64,000 nucleotides of DNA from Eutreptiella sp. 'Long Island Sound 2002'. Taxonomy: Eukaryota > Euglenozoa > Euglenophyceae > Eutreptiales > Eutreptiaceae. Positions 12,401-43,513 of the stretch are shown in pieces. The notes beneath the pieces are model-generated. The model was not told the origin of the DNA. It did not search any database and was given only the letters and a program-made list of their open reading frames with translations. The translations under genes were made by a program, and so were the position numbers. How positions within the stretch are numbered: position 1 is the stretch's first letter; every line of letters starts with the position of its first letter. The DNA is taken from the NCBI GenBank assembly GCA_964036045.1, contig OZ038389.1, forward strand, positions 67,591,453 through 67,655,452, read 5' to 3'.

Positions 12401-14864
12401 CGAGAGGGGCACGCCTGCGCTCTCGAAAGAGGGAGGGGTCGCTTGCCAACTGCAACGGTTTTGTACCCGCCGCCTCCCCAACCGCTTTCCCAACCGTGGC
12501 AAACCAGTTTTACAAGCGTTTGCCGCAGTTCCCTGTGGCAATGGGAACCAACTGGCACCGGGCTTCAACCGCAAAGCCCGATGGGAACACAACGAATCAG
12601 CGTACCTGCAGTGCCTTTCCACGCTCGAGGAGTGGATTACCGGTGTCCTGCTCCCATAGCCATGCAGGCTCGGAGTACTTTGGCACATGGTAAGTCTTTT
12701 CGTAGGCTACCACATTGCGCTCCAGGCGCCCAACGACGAAGGCTCGCGCTGCCCACGCGGCGGGGGTGACCCACTTGGGCCGCTCACCCGGCTTTCGTTG
12801 GTTGTTCAGGTCCCAAACATCACGTGCGAAAAGGGATTGCAACTGAGGACAGTAAAAAAATGTATTCCTACAAGGGACATAGAAAATGAGGGCTGCTTGG
12901 AAGCAAGGGAAAGACCGCATGCTGGCGGCCAATCGCACATTGGAGATCTACGATGTAAGAGTGGGTCCCAGACCAATGAGCACGCAAACACAGTCACGCC
13001 AACAACCTATCACCTACAATCATGTAAGAGTGGCTTGGCGGTCTGCTTTAACGACAAACATTTTTCTTGTCATGCAACACTCCCTGTCTTTGAATGCAGC
13101 CAGTCACTCAAAACAGGTCGTATCCACGTCATGCTGTACAGGCAAGCAACAGGACCTCAACACATGGCATAGGCCACATGCGGTGCAGAATATTTCGTCA
13201 AAAAGAAGGTGTTTTGCAATCGTCCGCAAAAATCCAAATGTCGCATTGGCCACAAAACGACAATGGATTGAGCATAGAAGCACAAGAGACCACAGTATGA
13301 AACCAAACCAAAAATATGCATTGCTTTGGCTTGCCCATATTCGCCAATGGTGGTCACCGTCTCTGCGACCACATGCGACCACCCGCAGCGCGACACAAAC
13401 GAAGAGGGGCAACGATATGGTAACGGCATTGGAAGGGAAGAAAGGCTCACGTGCTCACACTCATACTTGAAAGCGGCCGTCTCTACTTTTCTGTGGTAGT
13501 CTTTCCAAGACTGATTCCAGCATCACCATTCTCGCTGGGTATGAACCAAAAGGCTTCAGCGTTTGCAACATGTTAGGCGGCTCGATGTTGAGTGATTCAG
13601 AATAAGGCGTTTCGTCCACATATAGCGTGGGGCAGATTTCCAATTTTGCGACGTAGCACACCTCCTATGTACGTAGCGAGTTTGAAGTAGACATGAATAC
13701 TTGCACGTAGCAAACCTCAGGCATTGTGCGTCATGCCATTCAAGGCAGAGACTAGAGGTGGTACCTCTAAAGACTTGCTCAACTCAGGGTACTCAAGCGC
13801 AGCTAGCTTCAAATATGGTTGTTTCTCAAGCCACTCCTTTTCTTCGGCTTTGGTCGCCCCGTTCACACGCACATTCTGCAACCACTCCTTGCCCTTAGTG
13901 ACAAGGGCCTTCAATCGAGACCTATGAGAGGCAGCGTTGATCCATCCACGATTGAGCCTTGGCATCTATGAGCACTCTCCGCTCATGTTGTGCGATTGAG
14001 AATCCGAGCTATATTTGCATCGCAACGCAAACCTTGCTGCTTCAGTCGACTGATGAGAAAGGACATCGCTTAGAGTGGCTTGCAAAGACTCCGTCGGAGC
14101 TTCTTGCGCGGTACCGACGCTATTTATGGCGCTCATAACGCCGAGAACTTCTTTTGTCCCAACCAAAGTCGTGGTAGTAGATTGTTTCGCAAGCCCTAGA
14201 AAGAGGGAAGAAATGTTTGGGGTGCAACTTAGAATAGCACGCTCACGCGAATTCCTCGTGGCACCCTCAATAGTGTGAAATGAGGTGATATGTGGCACAT
14301 GCTACACAAGATTGAGGGCACGACGAAGGCAAGAAAAGCTGCCCAACAATGCATTTGGGGCGAGGAAGAAGGAGTGCCGACAATGATCGCATATGCACAC
14401 AAATCCTTTTCTCGGCCCCACCTTTCGCTTTTCAATTCACGTCGACATTCATAACTAGGCAAGCAAGCTATCACGCATGATCATCCAACCCAAGCATGAA
14501 GGTTCCTTTAGGCTCCATGCATTAAGGTGCTTGGCATGGGCTTAAAACAAGCCATATCAGGTCGACGGGAAGCAACACACTATTGTAGCAAGCAACAGAC
14601 TGAGATAGCAAATCCGCAGAGACAACGATCCCTATTCATACACACAGAGTTGGCACCACGAACACGAAGAGTGGAAACGAATGCCTTCGCACCTCGCATT
14701 GATGTCGCGATCAAAACACCAATGAGCAATACAACGACCGGGATACGATACGACAATCTGCGGCTTGAGCCGTCGTTGGTGTTCGGTGAAATTTCATAGG
14801 TGCCATGGGAAGGTAATATGAGTCTTGTTTCCGTCTCGGCCTCTGGAGGTTTATCCAATGACAT
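2997..14864 (-). CDS. Gene 1: predicted six-span membrane protein, unrecognised (14 exons)
   Basis: I assembled this gene from 14 minus-strand exons whose phases all match: 14864-14693, 14195-14033, 13921-13765, 13664-13467, 12842-12606, 10181-10004, 9702-9227, 8823-8677, 6810-6655, 6201-5614, 5011-4659, 4160-4023, 3725-3631 and 3127-2997. Together they give about 1063 codons. Hydrophobic segments lie near residues 41-55, 471-487, 497-513, 533-552, 846-862 and 885-902. A long soluble segment separates spans 4 and 5, and a charged, helix-prone stretch follows span 6. The short N-terminal tail before span 1 has no signal peptide, so span 1 probably acts as a signal anchor. The start is the ATG at 14864; an in-frame codon at 14885 would add seven residues. 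The C-terminus is unresolved: exon 14 either splices again at GAG/GTGTGT or reads through 44 more codons to a stop at 2862-2864. I do not recognise the family. The exon chain is strong evidence for a gene; its function is unknown. Confidence 0.8.
3165..3402. repeat. Degenerate ~22 bp minisatellite in gene 1 intron 13
   Basis: About ten degenerate units of the type AGGCTGTAGGCAAAGCTGCA. Read on the gene's strand, each unit is pyrimidine-rich and ends in CTTTGCAG, CTTTACAG, CCTGCAG or similar, so each resembles a 3-prime splice site. The array begins about 40 bases upstream of the exon 14 acceptor. Confidence 0.7.
3424..3459. repeat. (TCTG)n microsatellite
   Basis: About eight units of GTCT/TCTG, directly next to the 22 bp minisatellite in gene 1 intron 13. 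Confidence 0.85.
3631..3725 (-). CDS. Gene 1 exon 13
   Basis: Donor GAAG/GTACGT, phase 1. Two acceptors fit the phase: CTTTGTGTTCGCAG (exon from 3725, better pyrimidine tract) and CCGCCAG (exon from 3755, adding ten residues). Encodes a helical stretch such as LFFEEQKELTDEVCKAIKRT. Confidence 0.7.
4023..4160 (-). CDS. Gene 1 exon 12
   Basis: The acceptor GAAGATCAG supplies one base completing an Arg codon. The donor is TTTGG/GTATGT, phase 2. Encodes QLKAEIYTHSVNVVRNINYV and a Tyr-rich stretch. Confidence 0.75.
4659..5011 (-). CDS. Gene 1 exon 11 (membrane spans 5 and 6)
   Basis: Acceptor CTTGTGCTCAG, donor GGCAG/GTCAGT, ending in phase 2. It encodes the spans VAFGLLLAIGVGSYLVY and AVAITVVFMACNLFLLF, separated by an acidic loop (DPEEELHWGD), then a charged helix (DKATKERESIEKEMRELH). 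Confidence 0.85.
5012..5613. other. Gene 1 intron 10
   Basis: I see no gene or recognisable element in these 602 bases. There is a G tract at about 5551-5562. Confidence 0.6.
5614..6201 (-). CDS. Gene 1 exon 10 (long soluble region)
   Basis: 196 codons ending at GGACAG/GTGCAC, phase 0. The start is uncertain: acceptors at CTGCAG (exon from 6201) and GATCAG (exon from 6183) both keep phase 0. The N-terminal part is mixed and soluble, with an acidic DLSDSDD patch. The end (DRKRRVRETLVGLEERLKNH) is strongly helical and charged. Confidence 0.8.
6202..6654. other. Gene 1 intron 9, AT-rich
   Basis: AT-rich, with recurring ATTTGAA/TTCGAA words (for example near 6250, 6450 and 6510). No gene or known element seen. 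Confidence 0.5.
6655..6810 (-). CDS. Gene 1 exon 9
   Basis: Acceptor CATCCTGCTTTAG, donor CGG/GTATGT, 52 codons, phase 0 to 0. The product is rich in Gln, Arg and Leu and looks like an amphipathic or coiled-coil helix. Confidence 0.8.
7090..7751 (+). mobile_element. Unknown element, decayed copy (relative at 30.3-31.3 kb)
   Basis: Two parts match the 30 kb copy: about 7110-7150 (AGGGCTATTTGG, GGTCTGCATGCTG, CTGACGATATG) and about 7365-7751. The second part encodes DLTTNGMWAMPLNAGWVP then RRLQDWQGFEKYVP. The copy at 30,568 reads DLTTDGLWAIPVNTGWVP and RRLQDWEKLKKYVP. The start of the ORF is broken here by stops shortly after MSA. The element interrupts gene 1 intron 8. I do not recognise the family. 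Confidence 0.55.
7143..7320 (+). pseudogene. Ty3/gypsy-like RNase H fragment
   Basis: The plus frame encodes KLKRWWTYLSQFRLSVHHIQ then GIKNELADYISR. This matches the C-terminal RNase H motif of LTR retrotransposon polyproteins, of the form RW..YL..F...V.HI.G..N..AD..SR. The frame is preceded by an in-frame TGA and closes soon after, with no protease, reverse transcriptase or integrase around it. It lies inside gene 1 intron 8, in a segment that the related copy near 30.3 kb lacks. Confidence 0.55.
7876..8003. repeat. Tandem duplication of ~61 bp
   Basis: Two nearly identical copies of a segment that starts TTGAAAAACAATACACAACC and continues through CCACCACCACC and AAATATTTTCACAC. They lie in gene 1 intron 8. 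Confidence 0.85.
8677..8823 (-). CDS. Gene 1 exon 8 (membrane span 4)
   Basis: Acceptor TTTGCAG, donor GAG/GTCTGTG, 49 codons, phase 0 to 0. Contains the hydrophobic segment PAPLFVYLFLMAEAWWL. Confidence 0.8.
9100..9210. repeat. CCCCTGCACTCCTCCTG minisatellite
   Basis: Degenerate tandem units of about 28 bp (CTGCCCTCACCCCTGCACTC) in gene 1 intron 7, next to the donor of exon 7. Confidence 0.75.
9227..9702 (-). CDS. Gene 1 exon 7 (membrane spans 2 and 3)
   Basis: The leading AA completes a Glu codon from exon 6. The exon holds two hydrophobic segments, YTLVGSVTLLVLLAIVGGG and AAMVFTMSISGLAMLFTS, separated by a basic GGRKIR turn. It ends in phase 0 at GTGCAG/GTTTCG. The acceptor TCTAATAG has only a weak pyrimidine tract. 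Confidence 0.8.
10004..10181 (-). CDS. Gene 1 exon 6
   Basis: Runs from the acceptor CTACTGCAG to the donor GCAG/GTTCCA. Starts in phase 0 and ends in phase 1. Encodes a basic helical stretch followed by KTLGMGAAATFVPKVADRFW. Confidence 0.8.
10182..12605. other. Gene 1 intron 5 (2.4 kb)
   Basis: Holds a tRNA-like SINE near its left end (10225-10299) and a GCGCGCGCGC tract with a CACCACGAGGTGGTG hairpin near 11250. An open plus frame at 11390-11752 has no recognisable protein character. Otherwise nothing recognisable. Confidence 0.55.
10225..10299 (+). mobile_element. tRNA-derived SINE-like element, copy 1
   Basis: Carries a good pol III A box (TGGCTCAGCTG, about 10228-10238) and a B box (GTTCGAGTCC, about 10273-10282) at near-tRNA spacing, then CCCATGGGGCAC. 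Related sequences occur at 60907-60962 and 62332-62400. All three share GAGGTAC before the B box. It does not fold as an intact tRNA. Confidence 0.6.
12606..12842 (-). CDS. Gene 1 exon 5
   Basis: The acceptor TTTTTTTACTGTCCTCAG and the donor CTGCAG/GTACGC bound 79 codons, phase 0 to 0. The product is soluble and rich in Trp, Arg and Glu (for example SEPAWLWEQDTGNPLLERG). Confidence 0.8.
12843..13466. other. Gene 1 intron 4
   Basis: I see no gene. A minus-strand frame near 13157-13450 is open but lacks matching splice phases. The words GATGTAAGAGTGG and CATGTAAGAGTGG recur near 12953 and 13020. Confidence 0.45.
13467..13664 (-). CDS. Gene 1 exon 4
   Basis: Open for 66 codons from the acceptor ACATAG to the donor CAA/GTATGAG, phase 0 at both ends. 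The acceptor could lie three bases further in (GGAG), which changes one residue. It joins exon 5 in frame. Confidence 0.6.
13765..13921 (-). CDS. Gene 1 exon 3
   Basis: The acceptor CTGCCTCTCATAG supplies one base that completes the split Arg codon of exon 2. The exon encodes a basic, helix-prone stretch (SRLKALVTKGKEWLQNVRV) and ends in phase 0 at GAG/GTACCA. An alternative is translation from the ATG at 13965, which lies in the same frame. Confidence 0.65.
14033..14195 (-). CDS. Gene 1 exon 2
   Basis: The acceptor has a strong pyrimidine tract (TTCTTCCCTCTTTCTAG). Two leading bases complete the split Gly codon from exon 1. It ends in phase 2 at GCAAG/GTTTGC. If unspliced, the frame stops at 13966-13968, just before an ATG at 13965. 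Confidence 0.65.
14693..14864 (-). CDS. Gene 1 exon 1 (N-terminus and first membrane span)
   Basis: Starts with ATG and encodes an acidic, polar tail of about 40 residues, then a hydrophobic run IPVVVLLIGVLIATSM. It ends in phase 1 at CGAG/GTGCGA. The upstream in-frame start at 14885 is possible but not needed. Confidence 0.65.
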
Positions 14865-15343
14865 AATTGGGATCTTGATCAACAAAATGACCTTTCGAGG
14901 ACAAAAGTGTGGCTGCTTTTCGAATTACTTGAACACAAATTGTAGTCATCCAAATTAATACCCCGAATCTTGCCTTACCGTGGTTCTTGCTTGCCCTTTT
15001 GGTACTCACATAATAGGTACCGAAGCGCAGCAGCGCCGATGTCAATTCCGGAATTGACTTAGGCGCTTCGATGGCAACTCCTCTCATGTGGGCGACCGTT
15101 GATAGTTCGTTCGTTGTCCGATGTCCTTGGCGAGACGTTGCCAAACAAGCGGAAGCGTATTCTCATCTAAGCGGTTTGGAATGCGGCCAATGCGTCTTTG
15201 TTGAAAACGTTTGTGAATGTTGAAGCAGGTTTGCGATCGATCTAGGCGACACCACTAGGGTATCTCACGTGCCATCAACTTCTTGTGCGGGGACTTCGGG
15301 GCAAACCTCAGGGAGACCTTTGATGGCCGCAGAAAGCCTTCGT

Positions 15344-15676
15344 CCATAGGTGTGCACTTAGTGGTTGGAAAATAATGTATCATTGCCACACAGTGTATGC
15401 TCTTGGCACAAGTTCTTTGCCTTCTTACTTCTCGGCAGACATGCCTCGTGTTCGTGCCCTATACTCGTCTCGCTTCGTGCGTTAGAGCACGAGTAAGTGA
15501 CCACAAGTGGTCCATAGGTGTGCACTTAGTGGTTGGAAAATAATGTATCATTGCCACACAGTGTATGCTCTTGGCACAAGTTCTTTGCCTTCTTACTTCT
15601 CGGCAGACATGCCTCCTGTTCGTGCCCTGTACTCGTCTCGCTTCGTGCGTTAGAGCACGAGTAAGTGACCACAAGT
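15344..15676. repeat. Direct tandem duplication, ~167 bp x 2
   Basis: The copies at about 15344-15510 and 15511-15676 both run from CCATAGGTGTGCACTTAGTG to GTAAGTGACCACAAGT and differ at very few positions. They lie about 500 bp upstream of the gene 1 start codon. Confidence 0.9.
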
Positions 15677-17689
15677 CGTCGTAGGTGAACTTGCCGAATG
15701 CTCGCCGAAGCCTCGCTCGATTCGCAAGATGTTGTTCCTTTGGGCCCGCGGCCCGCTCCTACTACAGTATTTCCGGCTGTGGGTTGGGACGATCACCAGT
15801 CAGGCGCCCCGAGCGATCGTTGAGCGATTTCTGGGGTCCCATCTGGAATACTTTGCATATTTGGAAATTCAATAGTGTCAGTTGCATGGATCAAACAATC
15901 ATTTTTGCACAGGCGTCAGAAGCTGTAATGCGCACGTGCTGTGCGCCTGACTTGGGGTACGCATGCGGTTATTGCAAAAGGTACGTATAAAGCGATTCAG
16001 ACTGTACTCTGTGTGTCTATAGCGTACACCCTACGTGCTATACCCACCCCTGCGTCTAGTGCAACTTCACCCTTGCTTGTTGCCGGCACAATGTTCACAC
16101 ATAATTCCTTGATAATGGGTGTGAGTCCTAGGCAGTGTCGCAACGGGCAAGCTGGCACCCGAACCCTGTCCCACCCTGTCGATATGAACATTGCAATATG
16201 TGCTTGTTTGCACCCGAAAGTAGCCTTCTCTTCCGCCTATGGTCCCCGGATTCAGGATCCCGAGAAGTTTGGGTTCCTGTTTTTTAGGCTTTTGTTCAAT
16301 AGTGTTGTTTAAATTCTTCAGATGTGGGAGCATAGCTGAAAATCAATTGGTTGGTGCATTCCAACGCAGCAGCAGTTGGCGATGGCCCACAAGTGGTGGT
16401 TTTAATCGGGCTAATTGATCTCACAGGCCCCCTTGTTGTTCTACAGGTGGGGCCTTTTTACGACATACTTTAATTTCCAAGGTCAAACATATGGACGTGT
16501 GTGCACGCAATACGGTCATGTCATGTTGCATGAATTATGTCAACCATTTCCACATAGATTTTATGAACGAAAACCTGTAAACCTCGTTGTTGCACTCTAA
16601 AAGTTTGTGGCCCAATTCTCATGTGCCGTGTGCCGTGTGGCGTTTGCCGCCTGAGGAGTTTCATTTGGATCAAATTGGGTTGAGAACCACATGTTGCTTG
16701 TTCATGAGGTTTCATGTGCACAGAATCTTGTGCCTTGTGCGGTGGCGACAAGGATCCGTGGCACCATGTTGCAACACCCCGTTTGTCTAGTGTTCATTCT
16801 TTTAAATGGAGTTACGTGAAGCATATCACCTAGGGGACGCAAACCCGCATTGCCCAAATGGGCTTGTTGTGGTTCATTTGTATGAAAAAGAATTACTATT
16901 GGTGGGAAGGAATTTGGCTCGCTTATTAGTTTTCAATTGGGTTTTTTGAAATATTTCATTGTGTTTTGCACGATTATGAATGTTTCCAATGAGCCGCATG
17001 GATGTGAATTAGGAAGAAGAACCTCATGATGAAGAAGGTGTAGATGAAGAAGAACCATCCCCACGTGATTTGTCGAAGCGTGATGTGGTGGAGGAATTGG
17101 TTAACAAGAATTTCATTCCTCCATAGTTTGTTGTTGACCCTTGTGCAGCCGCCAAAGGAGCTAGCGGCAGTCCGTGGCCCGCTTCTTTTGCTCCAACCAC
17201 TTGCTCCAACCAATCAAGCTTGGTAATATTGAATGCTGGTCTTCCCATGAACTGTTTAGTGAGTAAATCAAGTTCTTGGACGTACCCAATTGTCAGCCAT
17301 GCATATTTTGAGGCGTTCACACGTTAATAGACAAACCCCATAGACTCCTCAATTCGGCTGCGATCACGGCATCGATTTCCAAAAGACGATGACGACAAAG
17401 AATGATGTGGTGCGTCGTTTTGACGACACAATCGGACTCTCTTTACGTTTTGGCGCCCCATAATGTATTAACATGGCATATGATGAAGGCAATGAAAATC
17501 AATGCCCAGTTCTCAGTGCCGGCTCCTTGGTTGCCCCAGAGAGGTTAACCCATATTTCGGGGTTTCAGATCGCATGCACTATGCAAATTGTCGACATGCC
17601 TCAAGAACATCACCCATAGGCCCGGAAATAGACATTCGCAAGCAACAGGGTCTGGCACCTAGCGTCCTTGCCGCAGTATCGTGGTTCCG

Positions 17690-17905
17690 CTTTGTTAAGT
17701 CGGGATGTTGCTTTCTCTTTGGCGCGTTTATCCTTGAACTATTGTCCTGCAGCAGTGATTCAGATGCAACCACGAGGCTTTTCTCAATTGGAGAGATTTT
17801 GTTTGGACTGTGTCCACACCTCCTCACACTGTGAGGTAGCTTGGCGCCCAGCCACATCTGGCCTGCTGTACAATGGGAATTATGCATCGTTTCATGATTG
17901 ATGTG
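17690..17905 (+). pseudogene. Possible hAT transposase C-terminal relic
   Basis: A plus frame reads ILELLSCSSDSDATTRLFSI, which loosely resembles the hAT dimerisation motif (ILS..CSSS.CER.FS). About 100 bases later, in a shifted frame, VAWRPATSGLLYNGNYAS could be the L.DLVYVHYN tail. The similarity is weak and frameshifted. Confidence 0.2.
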
Positions 17906-18664
17906 CATGCTAGCTTTCCTAATTTTGTTTCATTTAGCGTTGTTGCCCATGACAAGCTATGGCTATACAGTGGTCAATAGCAAGGAGGCCAAGAAGCATG
18001 CCAAGCGAGCTCGCGAGCAAGAGGTGTGCGTGGTGCTCGATGCCCAATGCAATGGTTCGTGTGCATGTGCAAAAGTCACAAGAGGTGCACCAATTGCATG
18101 TATCACATCATCTTGTTCGTAATTTGGAGAACATGGCTCCTTCGACACAACGCATGCGTGTGCCGCTACCACCCCCTATGTGCGCGCGGTTCATAGAAAC
18201 GTGCTGCCTTGTGATGTTTGCGCTGGGCTATTCATTTTCGTTCACTCGGAAATCACATTGTGTTGGTCTACGGCAGCCGGATTGGTGTAGCGGCACGCTA
18301 GTATTGTTATTGCGGCCCGGGGGGGGGTGCAAAAGCGTCCAGCCATGGCTAGAACACCCCTAGTGAACCTCACCAGCTTCATAGTCAACGAAAGACAAAG
18401 GGTTAGGGCCCTATTTCTCAATAGTGAATGCGCGCAGCCTTGGGATGGCATTTCCTTTTAATTGCTTGGGTGCCAAAGGACACATTGTGCACTATGTCGT
18501 GGGGGGGGGGGGGCGGTCTGTGCCGTGCCATGCCAAAGTGTATGTACCAAATCAAGGCCACTCATGGAAGCGAATAATGACTCACTTGGTGTGTTGCTTC
18601 TGGCCGTGCCCTTTTTGTATGCTTGCCTCATCTGCAATTTCATGATGCTTTTCGGTGATTTAAA

Positions 18665-18960
18665 TTACTAGTTATGAATGAATTAGTGCAATGATTAGTT
18701 TGAATGAATGCGTTGTTTCATGCTTCCACGCCATGCCATGGTTGAATTGTGCCATACTACATGTTATGAATTTTCATTTGGAACGGTGGACTCAATGTGC
18801 TTGATGAAGAATCTTTCCAGGAAGTGTGTGTGTTGATGATTTACTAGTCATTAAGGAATCCAATAATTAATTTGAATCAATTGGTTCCTTCATGCCTGTG
18901 CACCATGTCATGGTTGACTAGTGCTATACTACATGTTATAAAATTTCCCAACAATTCCAA
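18665..18960. repeat. Imperfect tandem duplication, ~170 bp
   Basis: The two diverged copies share CATGG-TTGA and GCTATACTACATGTTATAAA (second copy), matching GCCATACTACATGTTATGAA (first copy), with a similar order of flanking words. Confidence 0.6.
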
Positions 18961-19668
18961 CATTTTTTTTCAAATAATTTCATGTTTCATGCATTCTTGT
19001 CGTACTTTTGCTTGCTCGTCACACAACAACCACAACAACACGACATGTGTTTTGTACGTCTTTTTTTTTGTGAAGTGTTGCACAGCACATTTTTGATTAT
19101 CTTCGCCTTGCATTTCATGTCACATCATGTGTGTTATTTTCATCAATGGTCTCCTTCCATACATTGCACCAGGAAATAACAGCATCCACCCAGAGAACAC
19201 CACCCAAAGAGCACCAGGAAATAATACCAGGCATGCGGTGACTACTTTGGGCACTAGTTTGGGCCCAAGGCAAGGGGTAAACGTCAAAAAAAAATTGGGC
19301 CCAAGGGGCCCAGTATGTGTGTACAACACTTCATTTTGGTCGATTTTGGGGGCTTTTTTTCGGTAGGGTTCGGGGGTTACGTCTTGGGGGGGGGGCTGTA
19401 GACGGCCTGTGCTGTGCCGGAAGGGGTTGTGCTACGAAAGACGTAGTGCACATTTAGCTAGCTATCCATCACCGAACACATGTCTTGTCATGACTTTTTG
19501 TCAAAGAGGGGCAGAGAGTAGCATGGCTTGCGAAGGCACCTTGCACAATTCAGGGCTGTGTCAAGTACTTTGTCGGTATTGGGCATTTGAACACGGGGTT
19601 ACAGTGTCTTGAGGAAGGGGGCACGCACCAACGCAAAAGTGGAACAGAGTCATACGTTGGTTTCGGTC

Positions 19669-41078
<21,410 letters not shown>

Positions 41079-42659
41079 TAGGACTGACCCTTTAGGAATC
41101 ACCAGCCCGAGGTGCCTGTTGGCGAGAAACAAGGTACGGAAGTTTTGGAAGCAAGGTGACCAGACCCTGGGCTGGTCACCATACAGCATGTGCGCACCTT
41201 TTCCGCAGTTTTGAACCTACAATTACGACCCCATGCAAGCAGTCACTGTTGAAGTGTGTATGAATGGCAGCCCGTAGACTTTGACCATTCAGGGAGATGG
41301 TTGAAAGTCGCATAGGATTCCTGGAGAAGCTGCATTTTTCCATATTAAACACATTGTTCACAAGCCACTTATTCTGATGTACATTGTGGATTGTAGCCAG
41401 GCTGCTGATTCCCAAGTGTTCAATTCCTGCCCCAGACTTGTGGTCGGACATGTGGTTGGAATCACTGATACTGAGGGGGACATACTGGTTCTGAGATCAT
41501 CGCCGAGGTTGTGACATGAGTTGCTGTGTAGGATTCCAGGTGGCTGTGGCTGATATTACATCAAAAATGCATTCCTTTTCAGGCTGGTATTTGTCAGAAC
41601 AGTAGTTTGCAGTTGCTGCAGTTGTGGGTGACAGTTGTGTTGGGACAACTATGGGCATTGAGTTCCAGGGGGCCACCCAGCCCAGTCCGTGTCCGCAAAC
41701 CCCGCCTCCCCCTCTCCGCCTTAAGTCCTCTTTTTCTTTTTCTTTGAGTGCTTCTTGAGAGCCCGGGGGCGACCAAGAAAGGCCACACAAACAGGGCGCC
41801 CAAGGCTATGGAAAAATAGCAGATGTTATGAGATGAACCCACCCATGAGACAGACTTGATAGTGGATTGTGGGGGTATGTTGGGTAGTGTATGCCACTGT
41901 GTTTTTGGGACGTGAGACCCTTTTTTGCCCCCTTGATTGGCACTTCCGAAGCAAATGTTTCCCAAGTTGGGTGGAAACTCCCCCAGTAAACAAGGGTATC
42001 TGTACATGGCCCAAGGGGGCAGAGGTAAGGGCACTCATTCCATTTCCGTAACCCCCAATCGAAATCACGAAAATTTTGATTTTCTGATTTTCAGAGGCAA
42101 CAAAAAACGATTGTTGGGTCTGTGGGCCTTGCCCAGGCCGTCTGAGATGGGCTCTTATGCAGTTTTTGGCCATTTTTGTCAAGACTCTGGCCCCTGTCCT
42201 GCACTCCGGCCCCTGTCGTATGGGTTAGATTACTAATGCTGTGACAGTACAAGCGTGGTAGGATGCAAAATGACGTGTTTTGCAGCCTCAAGCCGTGCCT
42301 AGGGCCAGCTGTAACCTGTTTGAAAGGCCCTGCATTGGGATTTGTCCTGAAAATAGGGTCAAAGCTGCATAAGCAGTACCTGGCACCAATGGCTAGATAG
42401 TCGGCCTCCTCAAACTGTAGTTTTTTGATATTGCAACCACCCATGCTGGTCAAAAAAAACCTCTGAGGCCTACTACCCCCTGCCCTTTGCTTCACTTTCA
42501 TCAAATTTAACCTTCTAGGTGTGGGGAGCAGGGTTTGGACTTGGGGCCTCCGTTTTCAGCCTTGTAAGGTCATCCAAAATGAAACAATTTTGAGGTCCTG
42601 ACCATCAAACCTGATTAAAAAACACTTGTAAAGCTTGTTCCGCCCTCGCTTCATCTGTT

Positions 42660-43060
42660 TGTTAGCATGGGGAGAAAATTGAAGTGGCTACTTAACCCTG
42701 CTTGGGGGGCCAGGTTTGGGCAAGATGGTGACATAACCTCCACTGTTTTAAGGTGCCCAATGCTCGGCATGGGGAGAACATCAGCAATGGCCCAAATCAG
42801 GGCAAGACAACTACATAACCCAAACGTTCTCGAGGGTCCCCAGTGCTCAAGGTAGGGATAAAATCAGAAGTGTCTACATAACCCCGGCCTTCTCAGGGGT
42901 CCCAAGTGCTTGGCACGGGTACAAAATTCAAAATAGCCCAAATTCGGGCAAGAGGGCTGCACAATCCCTGCCTTTTTGGGGCTTGCCAGTGCTTAGCATG
43001 GGGAGAAAATTAGAAGTGGTTACTTAAACCCTGCTTTCTTGGGGGGCTTTCAACCTCCGT
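42660..43060. repeat. Degenerate tandem repeat, ~75-90 bp units
   Basis: Four to five units with the recurring words GGGGAGAAAATTAGAAGTGG, CTACATAACCC, CCTTCTCAGGGGTCCC and AGTGCTTGGCATGGGGAG. Confidence 0.75.
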
Positions 43061-43090
43061 TTTCGACCCTAGGGGTTCAAAAATGGAATT

Positions 43091-43513
43091 TTGCAGAGTC
43101 TTTTTTTTTGTTTTCCTGACCATCAATATGGAGCAAAAATCATTGGTGAAGCAACCTGGTATCACACTCTGATGCGGGAATTCTTCTTGTGGCCGGATTG
43201 TGTGTGGAAGGGGGAGGGCTTCACCTATTGCACTGAGGAAGCTGGCTATGTGCTTGGTGGCGTCAAGCGCAACATATTTTTTGTGGGCATCCCCAAGGAT
43301 GCGCTTGAGGAAGCAGGAGACTCAAGGAGAGGGGGAGATTTCAAAGTTGTTGCAAAAGCGATCACTGCTGCTTGGAAAAGCCACTGCTGGGCTGTTGGGG
43401 GCGGACAGAAGCTGTTGGGGCGAACCAATTTATCACCCCGAAAGGAGGGGGGATTCAAGGGCATGGCCGGAAGATACCCCTGCCCCCACCCCAAATTGTG
43501 TACCCCAACATAA
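43091..43513 (+). other. Open plus frame of unknown status
   Basis: A 140-codon frame includes EATWYHTLMREFFLWPDCVW and GYVLGGVKRNIFFVGIPKDA, which read like protein. No start context, splice partners or known motif were found. It may be an element relic. Confidence 0.25.

Larger units (their letters stand above)
14865..19668. other. Divergent intergenic region between genes 1 and 2
   Basis: 4.8 kb between the start codons of two genes transcribed away from each other, so both promoters should lie here. I see no TATA box or other promoter element I would stand behind. It contains a 167 bp direct duplication, a ~170 bp imperfect duplication and a possible transposase relic. A minus frame at 15144-14851 is open but has no support. 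Confidence 0.6.

Noticed and set aside
13717-13965. Independent gene starting at the ATG 13965, overlapping a stop (TAGATG)
   Set aside because: The frame is kept better by splicing exon 2 into CATAG/G at 13921; all neighbouring junctions then agree in phase. The ATG remains a possible alternative start.
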